Assembly (NCBI RefSeq): GCF_034424625.1
Contig: NZ_CP139976.1
Coordinates: 4,960,001 to 5,024,000 of the forward strand
Length of the DNA: 64,000 nt
Reading direction: 5' to 3'
Origin: Janthinobacterium lividum
Lineage (GTDB): Bacteria; Pseudomonadota; Gammaproteobacteria; Burkholderiales; Burkholderiaceae_D
Below, piece by piece: positions 1 to 8,308 of the stretch (position 1 is the stretch's first letter; every line of letters begins with the position of its first letter). Under the pieces are notes generated by a model. The model searched no databases, was not told the origin of the DNA, and saw only the letters and a list, made by a program, of their open reading frames with translations. The translations under genes and the position numbers were made by a program.

Positions 1-2
1 AT

Positions 3-572
3 TATGTGCCGCAGCGCCGCCTGTCCCTGCACCGGCAAACGCGACCGGCAAATGGCGAATATTTTGAGCCGCTGCTGACCACCAGCTTTTACCGTATCAG
101 CGAGGCTGGCAAGGAACGCGTCTCCGGCGACCTGGCCATGCCCGTGGTGCAGACCACGCAATGGGTGCTGCGGCCCGAGTCGCAAAGTACGGCGATGCCG
201 ACCAGCGCGCCGCTGTTGCGCCTTGGCTGGACGCCGGAAACGCTGGTGTTCCTGGCCGGCGGCAAGGGACCATATCATCTGGTGTTCGGCAAAGCCGACG
301 CGCAACCGGTGGCGCAGCCGCTGTCGCAGGTGGCACCAGGCTATCGCGACGGCGAACTGCAGGCGCTGCCGATTGCCACATTGGGTGCGTTGACGGCGCG
401 CGCTGGCGCAAGCGACGCCGCGCCGGCACCGGCTGGCACCAGTGCGCCATGGCGCCTGGCCGCGCTATGGGCGGCCCTGCTGCTGGGCGTGTCCGTGCTG
501 GGCTTTTTTGCCTGGCGTTTGCTGACGCAGATGAAAGAGGAACAAGGCAGTACCGACAAGCAGCAACATTAG
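3..572 (+). CDS. DUF3999 family membrane protein, C-terminal part
   Basis: The reading frame is open from the left edge of the window, so the true start lies upstream and only about 189 C-terminal residues are present. The fragment has a beta-rich, presumably periplasmic part, an Ala/Pro linker near residues 133-148 and one membrane helix near residues 150-173, followed by a short charged cytoplasmic tail. A long exported domain ending in one C-terminal anchor matches the DUF3999 family, whose function is not known. The assignment rests on general sequence resemblance and topology. The next gene is on the opposite strand and converges on it with a 24-base gap. Confidence 0.6.
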   Translation, partial: YVPQRRLSLHRQTRPANGEYFEPLLTTSFYRISEAGKERVSGDLAMPVVQTTQWVLRPESQSTAMPTSAPLLRLGWTPETLVFLAGGKGPYHLVFGKADAQPVAQPLSQVAPGYRDGELQALPIATLGALTARAGASDAAPAPAGTSAPWRLAALWAALLLGVSVLGFFAWRLLTQMKEEQGSTDKQQH

Positions 573-596
573 CCGGTTGGCCGCGATATCGCTGCC

Positions 597-1340
597 TTAC
601 TGCCGCAGCAGCGCCTTGAACGTCTGCGGCATCCACGGCCGCGCCGCCAGCATGAAGCTGATGGCCAGGCGCTCCTCACCAGGCAGGCGCGCGTCTTCCT
701 GGTGTTGCTGCGAGAATTCCACCGCGACTTGCTTCAGGCGCTCCAGCAAGGCCGCCGTGGACTTTTTCGACAGCATCACATTCACCAGGCGCAGCAATTC
801 CGTTTCGCCATCGAATTGCGAATTCAAATAGTCGCCATAGGCTTCCTTTTTGAAATACGTATGGATGGGACCGTTCGGTATCCACGCAAACGTGCGCGCC
901 ACCAGCAGTTTGACCCGGTTATTCGGCAGCAGTTCCAGAAAACCGATCTTGTCGAGGCGCAGCAGGTATTTCACGGCTTGCGCTTCGCTGATGTCGTAGA
1001 TGGCGACGATCTGTTCCAGCGGTAACAGGTTCAGGGCGGACACGGCCACCACGAACAGCCGGGTGTCCTCGATGATTTCCTTTTCCTGCGCATACGTCAG
1101 CCCCGTGATCAGGGTGGGCGCGGCCTGGGCTGACTGCACGGCCAGCGCCAGCTGCTGGAAATCGCTGCCGATGGCCACCAGGATCTGATCCAGCCGCTGC
1201 AGGGTAAATTGCTTCTGCGAAAACATCCGCTTGACGCTGGCTTCGGATACGCCGATGCGCTGGGCCAGCTCGGCATACGTGACGGAACGCGCTTTCAACA
1301 GGCGTTTCAAGGCTTCGATCAAGGCGTGGGTTTGCGGCAT
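597..1340 (-). CDS. XRE-type helix-turn-helix transcriptional regulator
   Basis: A 247-residue protein with an N-terminal DNA-binding helix-turn-helix at about residues 18-60 (TYAELAQRIGVSEASVKRMF), typical of the XRE/Cro fold. The remaining roughly 180 residues carry no enzymatic motif that I recognise and probably form a ligand-binding or dimerisation region. It is divergent from the secreted-protein operon starting at 1501. The shared 160-bp gap holds two inverted repeats with the same half-site, so it most likely regulates that operon and itself. The ligand is unknown. Confidence 0.75.
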   Translation of the reverse strand: MPQTHALIEALKRLLKARSVTYAELAQRIGVSEASVKRMFSQKQFTLQRLDQILVAIGSDFQQLALAVQSAQAAPTLITGLTYAQEKEIIEDTRLFVVAVSALNLLPLEQIVAIYDISEAQAVKYLLRLDKIGFLELLPNNRVKLLVARTFAWIPNGPIHTYFKKEAYGDYLNSQFDGETELLRLVNVMLSKKSTAALLERLKQVAVEFSQQHQEDARLPGEERLAISFMLAARPWMPQTFKALLRQ

Positions 1341-1383
1341 GCACTTCCTTTATATAAATAGCATCGGTTCCAGCGGCAAAAAA

Positions 1384-1430
1384 GTAGCGCAATACGCTAC
1401 CTGCGGTATGCCTGCCCGCTACGAGTAGCG
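1384..1430. promoter_or_regulatory. Paired inverted repeats, probable operators of the divergent HTH regulator
   Basis: Two inverted repeats share one hexamer. GTAGCG-N5-CGCTAC occupies 1384-1400 and CGCTAC-N2-GTAGCG occupies 1417-1430. All four half-sites are exact, the two arrangements are opposite in polarity, and their centres are about 31 bp apart, close to three helical turns. They lie between the divergent regulator (start 1340) and the secreted-protein operon (start 1501), just upstream of a TACAAT -10-like element at 1457-1462. Binding by the regulator is inferred. Confidence 0.55.
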
Positions 1431-1500
1431 TTTTCATTGACCAATTGCCCACAGTCTACAATGATGGCGTTGCCACTTGGCACACTTGAAGGAGAAACAC

Positions 1501-1923
1501 ATGAAACGCCTGCTGCCCCTCTGCCTGTCCCTGTCGCTGTTGACGCTCTCCGTGGCCGCTCCCGGCCTGGTCCACGCCGCCGCCTCCGAGAACCTGTCGA
1601 AAGGCTCGCAAAACCTCAGCCAGGGTTCCGCCGTGGTCGTCGCGGGTTCCATGTCGATGCTGGTCGCCTCCGGCCAGGTGGTCGTCGCCAGCGTGGAAAC
1701 GGTGGGCGAAGGCATCGTCATCGTGCTGAAAGGCGCGTCCGAAGCGGGCGGCGCTTCCATCCAGATGAGCGCGCAAGCGGCCAAGGGCCTGTCGCTGGCA
1801 GCCGGCACCGTGGTCAACGTGGTGGCGCTGTCCACCGGCCACATGCTGGTCATGTCCGGCAAGGCCATCGCCTTCATCCCGAACGAACTGGGCAAGGCGC
1901 TGCTGCACCACTCCAAAGCGTAA
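1501..1923 (+). CDS. Secreted protein of unknown function, paralogue 1
   Basis: 140 residues. The ATG at 1501 follows a GGAGAA ribosome-binding site and opens a clear Sec signal peptide (basic MKR, hydrophobic stretch, likely cleavage after about residue 26 at VHA). The mature part is Ala/Ser/Val/Gly-rich with no cysteines. It ends with a block, LSLAAGTVVNVVALSTGHML onward, that is nearly repeated in the next gene. I do not recognise a named family. An in-frame upstream start at 1477 would place extra residues before the signal peptide and was rejected. First gene of a three-gene secreted-protein operon. Confidence 0.75.
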   Translation: MKRLLPLCLSLSLLTLSVAAPGLVHAAASENLSKGSQNLSQGSAVVVAGSMSMLVASGQVVVASVETVGEGIVIVLKGASEAGGASIQMSAQAAKGLSLAAGTVVNVVALSTGHMLVMSGKAIAFIPNELGKALLHHSKA

Positions 1924-1947
1924 GCACCAATGAAGAAAGGACATCCC

Positions 1948-2361
1948 ATGAAACACTTGCTCGCCATCGCCCTGCTGTGCGCCGCCATGGCGCCGCTGGC
2001 CCAGGCCGCCAATTCCGACACCACCAACGCGTCCGACAACGCCAGTATGGCCTCGGCCATCGTCCTGGTCGGCTCCATGTCGGTGCTGGCCGCCGCCGGT
2101 GAAATTGTCATCGACAAGGTGGAAGACGTGGCCGACGGCAGCGTCCTCGTACTGAAAAGCACGGCTAAGGGTGCCTCGCAGGCAGCCACGGCCTCCGTCA
2201 AGCTGAGCCAGAAGGCCACGCAAGGCCTGTCGCTGGCGGCCGGCACGGTCGTCAACGTGGTGGCCGTCTCGACGGGCCACATGCTGGTGCTGTCGGGCAA
2301 GGCCATCGCCTATGTGCCGAACGCCGCCGGCCACGCCATCCTCTACCATTCGAAAGCGTGA
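1948..2361 (+). CDS. Secreted protein of unknown function, paralogue 2
   Basis: 137 residues, starting at the ATG at 1948 behind a GAAAGGA ribosome-binding site; an earlier in-frame ATG at 1930 would overlap that site. A signal peptide ends near residue 20 (AQA). The C-terminal half is strongly similar to the preceding protein (TVVNVVAVSTGHML, SGKAIAYVPN, a final HSKA), which shows a tandem duplication. The N-terminal mature part is more divergent and rich in Asn, Asp and Ser. The gene begins 24 bases after its paralogue and ends 5 bases before the DUF2145 gene. Function unknown. Confidence 0.75.
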   Translation: MKHLLAIALLCAAMAPLAQAANSDTTNASDNASMASAIVLVGSMSVLAAAGEIVIDKVEDVADGSVLVLKSTAKGASQAATASVKLSQKATQGLSLAAGTVVNVVAVSTGHMLVLSGKAIAYVPNAAGHAILYHSKA

Positions 2362-2366
2362 ATCCC

Positions 2367-3152
2367 ATGAAACGCCTGACCGTGATTGTCATCAGCCTGG
2401 CCCTGGCCGGCGCCGCCCATGCGGGACGCTCGTGCGAGGAAAAGCAAACAGATGCGAGCACCCTCGTCAAATCGATGGACCTGGCGCAAAAGACCCTGCA
2501 GGCGCTCGATGGCTCGGGCGCGCAGGTGGCGCTGGTGGCGCGCGCCGGGCAAGACCTGTCGAAGTACAATTTGCGCTATTCGCACATGGCGCTGGCCTGG
2601 CGCGACCACCCGAAGGGCCGCTGGCTGGTGGTGCATGAACTCAATGAATGCGGCACGGCGCAATCGTCGCTGTACAACGAAGGCTTGGGCAATTTCTTCA
2701 TGGATGATGTGTTCATGTATGAAACCCTGATCCTGATTCCCGGCCAGGATACGCAGCAGCAACTGGTGCGCCTGCTGACGTCGAACACGCCCAAGCGTCT
2801 GCATGAGCCGCACTACAATATGCTGGCCTACCCGTTTTCCACCAAGTACCAGAATTCGAATCAGTGGGTGCTGGAAACCCTGGCCGCCGCCAGCAACGAG
2901 CCGGGCAAGATCGAAACGCGCGCCGAAGCGCAAGGCTGGCTGCGCAGCGCCAGCTACGCGCCGCAAACGCTCAGCATACCCGCCGCCACGCGCCTGGGCG
3001 CGCGCATGTTCCGCGCCAATATCGCTTTTGACGATCACCCGTTCGAACGCCGCATGACGCGCCAGATCGATGTCGTCACCGTCGACTCCATCGTGCGCTT
3101 CATGCGCCAGCGCGAACCGAAGGTGCAGGAAATCGTCGTGCGGGGGAATTAA
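2367..3152 (+). CDS. DUF2145 family secreted protein
   Basis: 261 residues with a signal peptide of about 20 residues (cleavage near AHA). The mature N-terminus matches what I know of DUF2145, with the motifs RSCEEKQ, ARAGQDLSKYNLRYSHMALA and a W/H-rich stretch before HELNECGTA. The conserved Cys, His and Tyr residues hint at an enzymatic role, but none is established for the family. Translation is probably coupled, since the ATG lies 5 bases after the upstream stop. Membership of the operon with the two paralogues suggests that the three exported proteins act together. Confidence 0.8.
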   Translation: MKRLTVIVISLALAGAAHAGRSCEEKQTDASTLVKSMDLAQKTLQALDGSGAQVALVARAGQDLSKYNLRYSHMALAWRDHPKGRWLVVHELNECGTAQSSLYNEGLGNFFMDDVFMYETLILIPGQDTQQQLVRLLTSNTPKRLHEPHYNMLAYPFSTKYQNSNQWVLETLAAASNEPGKIETRAEAQGWLRSASYAPQTLSIPAATRLGARMFRANIAFDDHPFERRMTRQIDVVTVDSIVRFMRQREPKVQEIVVRGN

Positions 3153-3167
3153 GGACGCGGCAGCACG

Positions 3168-3196
3168 GACGAGGTGGCCAGCATGGCCACCTCGTC
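3168..3196. terminator. Hairpin between convergent genes
   Basis: A perfect 13-bp stem (GACGAGGTGGCCA with its complement) closes a 3-base loop. It lies between the convergent DUF2145 and ABC ATPase genes. It has no strong T-tract on either side, so termination could be bidirectional but inefficient, or the hairpin may protect 3' ends. Confidence 0.5.
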
Positions 3197-3200
3197 ATCG

Positions 3201-4274
3201 TTAAAACACCCAGAGCTTATCGGCCGGCATGTGCAGCCAGTACTTGCCCGCCTCGAGCTTGTGGCGCGAGTACGCGCGCAGGCTGATGTTCTCGGCGCCA
3301 CCGCGCTCGAACAGGCATTCCCAGCGGTCGCCCAGGTACATGCACGTCAGCAGCGGCAGCTCGATGGCGTTGTCGACCTGCGTGGCGCTGATCTTCACTT
3401 CCTCGACGCGGATCATGGTGGTCACTTCCGTGCCCACGTTGGCGCCGCGCGCCACGCCCTGCATGGACGCGCCATCGACCAGCAGGCGCACCTGATTGCC
3501 TTCGCGCTGCACCACCTTGCCGGGCAGGCGGTTGTTACTGCCCATGAATTCAGCCGTGAACAGGGTGTCCGGCGTTTCATACATGCTTTGCGGCGTGCCC
3601 TGCTGCTCGATCTTGCCGTTATTGAGCAGCAGGATGCGGTCGGAAATGGCCATCGCCTCACCCTGGTCATGCGTCACCATCAGCGCGGACAGGCCCAGGC
3701 GCACGATCAGCTCGCGCAGGAAGGCGCGCGCTTCCTCGCGCAGCTTGGCGTCCAGGTTCGACAGCGGTTCGTCGAGCAGGATCACGGGCGGGTTGTACAC
3801 CAGCGCACGGGCGATCGCCACGCGCTGCTGCTGGCCGCCGGACAGCTGATGCGGATAGCGTTCGCCCAGGTGCCCCAGGCCCAGCTGCGTCAGCACTTCC
3901 TTGATGCGCGCGGCGATTTCCGTGCTGCCCATCTTGCGCAATTTGAGGCCATAGGCGACGTTGTCGAACACGGTCTTGTGCGGCCACAGCGCATACGACT
4001 GGAACACCAGTCCCAGGTTGCGATGCTCGGCCGGCATCTCGAAGTGCTGCGCGCCGTCGAAGACATTGCGCTCGCCGATCTGGATGGTGCCCGCCTTCGG
4101 GCTTTCCAGCCCGGCGACGGCGCGCAGCAAGGTGGTCTTGCCGCTGCCCGAAGGCCCCAGCAAGGCGACCACTTCGCCTTTTTTCAGGTGCATCGAGACA
4201 CCCTTCAGGATCTGGTTGGCGGCGGCGCCGGTGCCGTAGTCCAGGTACAGCTCATTGACGGTCAATTCATTCAT
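3201..4274 (-). CDS. ABC transporter ATP-binding protein, FbpC/PotA-like
   Basis: 357 residues; the ATPase that powers the importer encoded just upstream. Walker A GPSGSGKTT is at residues 40-48, the Q-loop near 92, the signature LSGGQQQR at 144-151, Walker B VILLDEP at about 164-170, and the switch His in VTHD. The C-terminal ~100 residues form a TOBE-type regulatory extension, as in the carbohydrate, organic-ion and iron uptake class (CUT1/FbpC/PotA). Last gene of a five-gene leftward operon, 35 bases after the permease. Iron specificity is often written for this class but nothing here shows it. Confidence 0.88.
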   Translation of the reverse strand: MNELTVNELYLDYGTGAAANQILKGVSMHLKKGEVVALLGPSGSGKTTLLRAVAGLESPKAGTIQIGERNVFDGAQHFEMPAEHRNLGLVFQSYALWPHKTVFDNVAYGLKLRKMGSTEIAARIKEVLTQLGLGHLGERYPHQLSGGQQQRVAIARALVYNPPVILLDEPLSNLDAKLREEARAFLRELIVRLGLSALMVTHDQGEAMAISDRILLLNNGKIEQQGTPQSMYETPDTLFTAEFMGSNNRLPGKVVQREGNQVRLLVDGASMQGVARGANVGTEVTTMIRVEEVKISATQVDNAIELPLLTCMYLGDRWECLFERGGAENISLRAYSRHKLEAGKYWLHMPADKLWVF

Positions 4275-4309
4275 GATGTGGTCTCAGTTCTTGTATTTAG
4301 TTATGCAAC

Positions 4310-6100
4310 TCAGTTGTGTAACTTGACGCCGAAGCGCAGCGCGATGCCCAGGCCGATGGCCACCAGGGTGATATTGATGAAGGACAGCGCCGCCACCAGG
4401 TCGGTCGAGCCGCCTGCCCACAGCGATACCAGCATGGCGCCGATCACTTCCGTGCCCGGCGAGAGCAGGTACACGCCCGTCGAATATTCGCGCTCGAAGA
4501 TCAGGAACACCATCAGCCAGGCGCCCAGCAAGCCGTATTTGATCAGCGGCAGGGTCACGTCGCGCGTCACCTGGCCGCGGCTGGCGCCGACGGCGCGCGC
4601 CGCCTCTTCCAGTTCCGGTCCCACCTGCAGCAGCGCCGTGGAAATGAGGCGCATGCCGTAGGCCATCCACACCACCGAATACGCGAGCCACAGGGCGAAG
4701 ATCGTCGAGCGCACTTCACGCAGCACGGGAATCACATGGCCGCTCAGCCACAAGGCCACGCCGTTGTCCATGCCTTTCAATATGCCGTCGAGCCAGGCCG
4801 GCACGAACAGGAACACCCACAGGAACGACAGGCCGGCCAGCAGACCCGGCACGGCGCGCGGCACCAGCACGCTGTAATCGAGCAGGCGCGTGATGCCGTC
4901 CTGCTTGCGGTGCATGGCCAGCGCGATGAAGCTGTAGCAGCCCACGGCCAGCGCGCCGCCGACGACGCCGATCAGGATGGTGTTGACGATGCCGCGCACC
5001 AGCGATGGCTGGTCAAAAATGTCGCGGAAATGCTGCAGTGTCAGCACGTCGGCCAGGTGCACGCCTTCGCCCCAGTACTGCACGAAGGAGCGCAGCACGA
5101 TGCCTGTCAACGGCAGGATGATGGTGAAGATCAGCCAGCCGGCCAGCAAGGCAAACGCCAGCCACTTCCAGCGGCCCAGCGGCATGGCCTTGCTGCGCGC
5201 GCCCTTGCCCTTGATCGACACATACTTGTTCGCCGATTTCAGCAGCCAGCGCTGTATCATCACCAGCGGCATGGTCACCATCACCAGGCAGACGGCGACG
5301 GCGGCCATCAGGTGGTACGACGGCGTGCCCAGCTTGTTCGTCAGCTTGTACAGATAGGTCGGCAGCACCAGGTGGCCTTCCGGATCGCCGAGCACCAGCA
5401 CCAGGCCGAACACTTCGAAGCCGAGGAAGAACACCAGCACGCCCGCATATGCGAGCGCCGGCATGATCATCGGCAGCGACACGTTCAGCATCACCTGGAT
5501 CGGCGAAGCGCCGGCAACGCGGGCCGCTTCTTCCACGTCCGAGCCCAGGCTTTTCAGGGCCGACGAGGCATACAGGTAGACGTGCGGCACGTGCGTCAGG
5601 CCGGCGATGATGACGATGCTGGTGAAGGAATAGATATTCCAGGGCACGAAGCCGAACAGCTCCTTGGCCCAGATCGAATAGAAGCCCACGGGCCCCATCG
5701 ACACAACGTAGCCAAAGCCCATCACCATCGGCGACACAAAGATCGGCACCAGCAGCATGGGCGCCACCCAGCCGCGGCCCGGCAAATCCGTGCGCACCAT
5801 CAGGAAGGCCAGCATGCCGCCCAGCGGCACGGCGATCACGGTCAGGCCGCAGGCCAGCATCAGGCCATTCTTGAAGGCCATGGCGAAATCGGGATCATCG
5901 AAGATGAAACGGTAGGAGTCAAAGCCGAATTCGCGCACGGGCATGAAGAAGGGCGCGTTCAAAAAGCTCTGGTAAAAAATCAGGAACAGCGGCAGGAAAA
6001 TGGCGACCAGGGTAATCGCCACGACCACGCCGCGCGACCAGTTCAGGCGCGACAAGGGAGAGCGCGACCGTGCAGGCAGCGGCAAGATAGCAGTTTGCAT
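4310..6100 (-). CDS. ABC transporter permease, two fused BPD domains (FbpB/AfuB-like)
   Basis: 596 residues forming two tandem inner-membrane permease domains with about 12 transmembrane helices. Each half has the cytoplasmic EAA loop that docks the ATPase: EEAARVAGASPIQVML in the first half and EEAARAVGASRGQVTRD in the second. The duplicated arrangement replaces the heterodimer of other importers and is typical of FbpB-type systems for ferric ion, sugar phosphates or phosphonates. It lies between the binding-protein gene (68-base gap with a hairpin) and the ATPase gene. Confidence 0.88.
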   Translation of the reverse strand: MQTAILPLPARSRSPLSRLNWSRGVVVAITLVAIFLPLFLIFYQSFLNAPFFMPVREFGFDSYRFIFDDPDFAMAFKNGLMLACGLTVIAVPLGGMLAFLMVRTDLPGRGWVAPMLLVPIFVSPMVMGFGYVVSMGPVGFYSIWAKELFGFVPWNIYSFTSIVIIAGLTHVPHVYLYASSALKSLGSDVEEAARVAGASPIQVMLNVSLPMIMPALAYAGVLVFFLGFEVFGLVLVLGDPEGHLVLPTYLYKLTNKLGTPSYHLMAAVAVCLVMVTMPLVMIQRWLLKSANKYVSIKGKGARSKAMPLGRWKWLAFALLAGWLIFTIILPLTGIVLRSFVQYWGEGVHLADVLTLQHFRDIFDQPSLVRGIVNTILIGVVGGALAVGCYSFIALAMHRKQDGITRLLDYSVLVPRAVPGLLAGLSFLWVFLFVPAWLDGILKGMDNGVALWLSGHVIPVLREVRSTIFALWLAYSVVWMAYGMRLISTALLQVGPELEEAARAVGASRGQVTRDVTLPLIKYGLLGAWLMVFLIFEREYSTGVYLLSPGTEVIGAMLVSLWAGGSTDLVAALSFINITLVAIGLGIALRFGVKLHN

Positions 6101-6132
6101 GATGAATCCAATGAATGAAGGGTGCGGCGTGC

Positions 6133-6155
6133 GCCCGCGAGCCAGGCTCGCGGGC
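6133..6155 (-). promoter_or_regulatory. Intercistronic hairpin after the binding-protein gene
   Basis: A perfect 11-bp inverted repeat, GCCCGCGAGCC and its complement, separated by one base, lies 14 bases past the stop of the solute-binding protein gene and 33 bases before the permease start. It has no T-tract. In known importer operons, such hairpins protect the binding-protein mRNA from 3' exonucleases and raise its level over the permease. That role is inferred here. Confidence 0.5.
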
Positions 6156-6168
6156 GGCTAAGTCGGCG

Positions 6169-7266
6169 TTATTTCTTGCCGGCTGTTTCTTTCCATTGTT
6201 TTAAGAAGGCCATGCGCTTGGCAGGTCCCAAAAATTGCAGGATGATCGGATGCACGGGAATCGGCTTGACGTTGGCCGCGCCGATTTCCTTGATCAGGTC
6301 CGCCGAGGTGGTCTCGCCCGTGACGTCGGCGCGAATCGCGTACAGCTTGGCGCCGTTGGCGATGATGGTCTGGCCGCGGTGCGACAGGATGTAGTCGAGC
6401 CACAGCTTGCTGGCGTTGACGTTCTTCGCGTTCTTGTTGATGAACTGCACGCGCGACAGGATCAGGGTGTAGTCCTTGGGCAGCACCACGCCGATCGACG
6501 GGTCGGTCTTGGCGCGCACCAGGGCGTAGGAACCCAGCACGTTATAGCCGATCAGGTTTTCACCCGACGAAATGCGCTCCATCATGGTGCCCGTCGACGA
6601 CTGCACGCGCACCTTGGCCACGCCAAACGCGTTTTGCAGCGCCAGGAATTTCGGATACTCCTTGGCGTCCTGCGACATGAACATGAAACCCACGCCCGAC
6701 TTTTCAATGTCGTAGGTGGTGACCTTGTCCTTGAATTTCGGCGTGGCGATCAGCTTGGCGAAGTCGTCGTGGTTCTTCGGCACTTCCTTCGGATCGAGCA
6801 AACGCTTGTTATAGACGATGGCGGCCGGCTCGAACGTGGTGCCGTAAGCCTGGTCGTCCCACATGGCCCAGCCGGGGATCTTGGACGCTTCCACGGATTT
6901 GTACTTGAGCGCATAGCCGTCCGAGGCCAGGCGCATCTGCAAGTCCATCGCCGACGACCACATCACGTCGGCCGTGTTGCCGCCGGCGGCCACTTCGGAA
7001 ATGAAGCGGTTGTACACTTCGGTGGAATTCATGTCGTTGTATTCGACCGAGATGCCGGGATACAGGGCGCTGAAATCCTTGATCAGCGGCGCGGCGGCCT
7101 TGCTGTCGGTGGCGCTGTAGATCACCACCTTGCCTTCCTTCTTGGCCGCGTCGATGATCTTCTGGTAGTCGGCCGGATAACCTGCCGGTACCTGGGCGAA
7201 AGCGGCGCCGCTGGTACCGGCGAAAGCGGCGGCCAGGGCGATGGCGAGAATGGTCTTGGTTTGCAT
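6169..7266 (-). CDS. Periplasmic solute-binding protein, FbpA/AfuA-like
   Basis: 365 residues, with a signal peptide ending near residue 25 (AFA-Q). The mature protein is a type-II periplasmic binding fold of the extracellular solute-binding family, with KKEGKVVIYSATDSKAA near the N-terminus and EYNDMNSTEVYNRF. It delivers the substrate to the permease/ATPase pair downstream. Related proteins bind ferric iron, hexose phosphates (AfuA), 2-aminoethylphosphonate or phosphoglycerate. The paired Tyr iron ligands of true FbpA could not be confirmed by eye, so I leave the substrate open. Third gene of the operon, 43 bases after the Bug-type gene. Confidence 0.82.
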   Translation of the reverse strand: MQTKTILAIALAAAFAGTSGAAFAQVPAGYPADYQKIIDAAKKEGKVVIYSATDSKAAAPLIKDFSALYPGISVEYNDMNSTEVYNRFISEVAAGGNTADVMWSSAMDLQMRLASDGYALKYKSVEASKIPGWAMWDDQAYGTTFEPAAIVYNKRLLDPKEVPKNHDDFAKLIATPKFKDKVTTYDIEKSGVGFMFMSQDAKEYPKFLALQNAFGVAKVRVQSSTGTMMERISSGENLIGYNVLGSYALVRAKTDPSIGVVLPKDYTLILSRVQFINKNAKNVNASKLWLDYILSHRGQTIIANGAKLYAIRADVTGETTSADLIKEIGAANVKPIPVHPIILQFLGPAKRMAFLKQWKETAGKK

Positions 7267-7309
7267 GGTTTGTCTCCGTCTGTGATTGTTGTATGGTTGG
7301 CTAATGGAT

Positions 7310-8305
7310 TCAGCGCATCAGGCCCAATTCGGCCGCCTGCCTGGAGTAGCGTTCGACCGCCTGGTTCACGTACTGCGTCAATTTGTCGCCCGTCAGCGCG
7401 AACGGATACATGCCCGCCTGCGTGCGCCACTGGGCAAACTGCGGCGTGGCCATGGCACGGTCGAACGTGGCCACCCAGCGCTGGTAATCCTGTTCCGGCA
7501 CCTGCGGCCCCATCCACAAGCCGCGGATGATGGGCCACACCACATCGATGCCCTGCTCGCGCGCCGTCGGCACGCTGGCCAGCACGCCGGGCAGGCGCTT
7601 TTCCGACAGCACCGCCAGCACGCGCGCATGGCTGTCGCCCGCGTTCAAGGTCGCTTCCGACGTGTCGCCCGACATCACCTGCACATAATTGGCCTGCATC
7701 GCCGTGAAGATCTCGCCGCCGCCTTCCAGCGCGACGAAGCGCAGCACTTTCGGGTCGATGCCGGCCCGGCGCGCCACCAGCGCCATCTTCACCCAGTCCT
7801 GGCTGCCGATGGTGCCGGACACGCCGATCAGCACCTTGTCGGGGTGGCGCTTGAGCGCGGCGATCAGGTCGGCCAGGGTCTTGTAGGGCGAGTCGCTGCG
7901 CACGGCGATCATGCCGTAGTCGGCGCCCAGCGCCGCCACCCAGCGCACGTCGCCCGTCTTGGCGTTGCCGAACTTGCCTTGCGCCAGGTTCAGCAGCGAG
8001 CCGCCCGAAAACACCACCAGGGTGTTTGCTTCGGCACGCCGGCGCTGCGAGCCCATCGAGCGCCACGCCACCGCGCCGATGCCGCCTGGCAGATAGCTGA
8101 TGCGCACCGAGGACGCGAACGGTGCCGCCGCCGTGGGATCGGGCTGCAGCAAGCCTTTCTGCGCCAGCTTGCAGGTCAGGTCCATGGCGCCGCCCGGTTT
8201 GGACGGCACCACGCAGTCAACTTCAGGCGCGGCAGCATTTGCCAGCGCGGGCAGCAGCGCGGACAACAGCAGCAGCGACAGGAACACGGTGCGCAGCATG
8301 GTCAT
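7310..8305 (-). CDS. Bug/TctC-family tripartite-tricarboxylate-type binding protein
   Basis: 331 residues with a signal peptide of about 24 residues (LANA). It shows the Bug fold signatures: CVVPSKPGGAMDLTCKLA near the mature N-terminus and GVSGTIGSQDWVKMAL in the middle. Family members bind carboxylates in the periplasm and either feed TctAB permeases or act as sensors for a TctDE two-component system. No TctA or TctB gene is seen nearby, so this protein may serve the ABC importer downstream or present ligand to the divergent TctE-like kinase. Its start is only 3 bases from the porin stop, so they are co-transcribed. Confidence 0.85.
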   Translation of the reverse strand: MTMLRTVFLSLLLLSALLPALANAAAPEVDCVVPSKPGGAMDLTCKLAQKGLLQPDPTAAAPFASSVRISYLPGGIGAVAWRSMGSQRRRAEANTLVVFSGGSLLNLAQGKFGNAKTGDVRWVAALGADYGMIAVRSDSPYKTLADLIAALKRHPDKVLIGVSGTIGSQDWVKMALVARRAGIDPKVLRFVALEGGGEIFTAMQANYVQVMSGDTSEATLNAGDSHARVLAVLSEKRLPGVLASVPTAREQGIDVVWPIIRGLWMGPQVPEQDYQRWVATFDRAMATPQFAQWRTQAGMYPFALTGDKLTQYVNQAVERYSRQAAELGLMR

Positions 8306-8308
8306 GCC

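Noticed and set aside
6169..7266. Naming the binding protein as an iron-binding FbpA
   Set aside because: The iron ligands could not be confirmed and the context favours another substrate, so only the fold is named.
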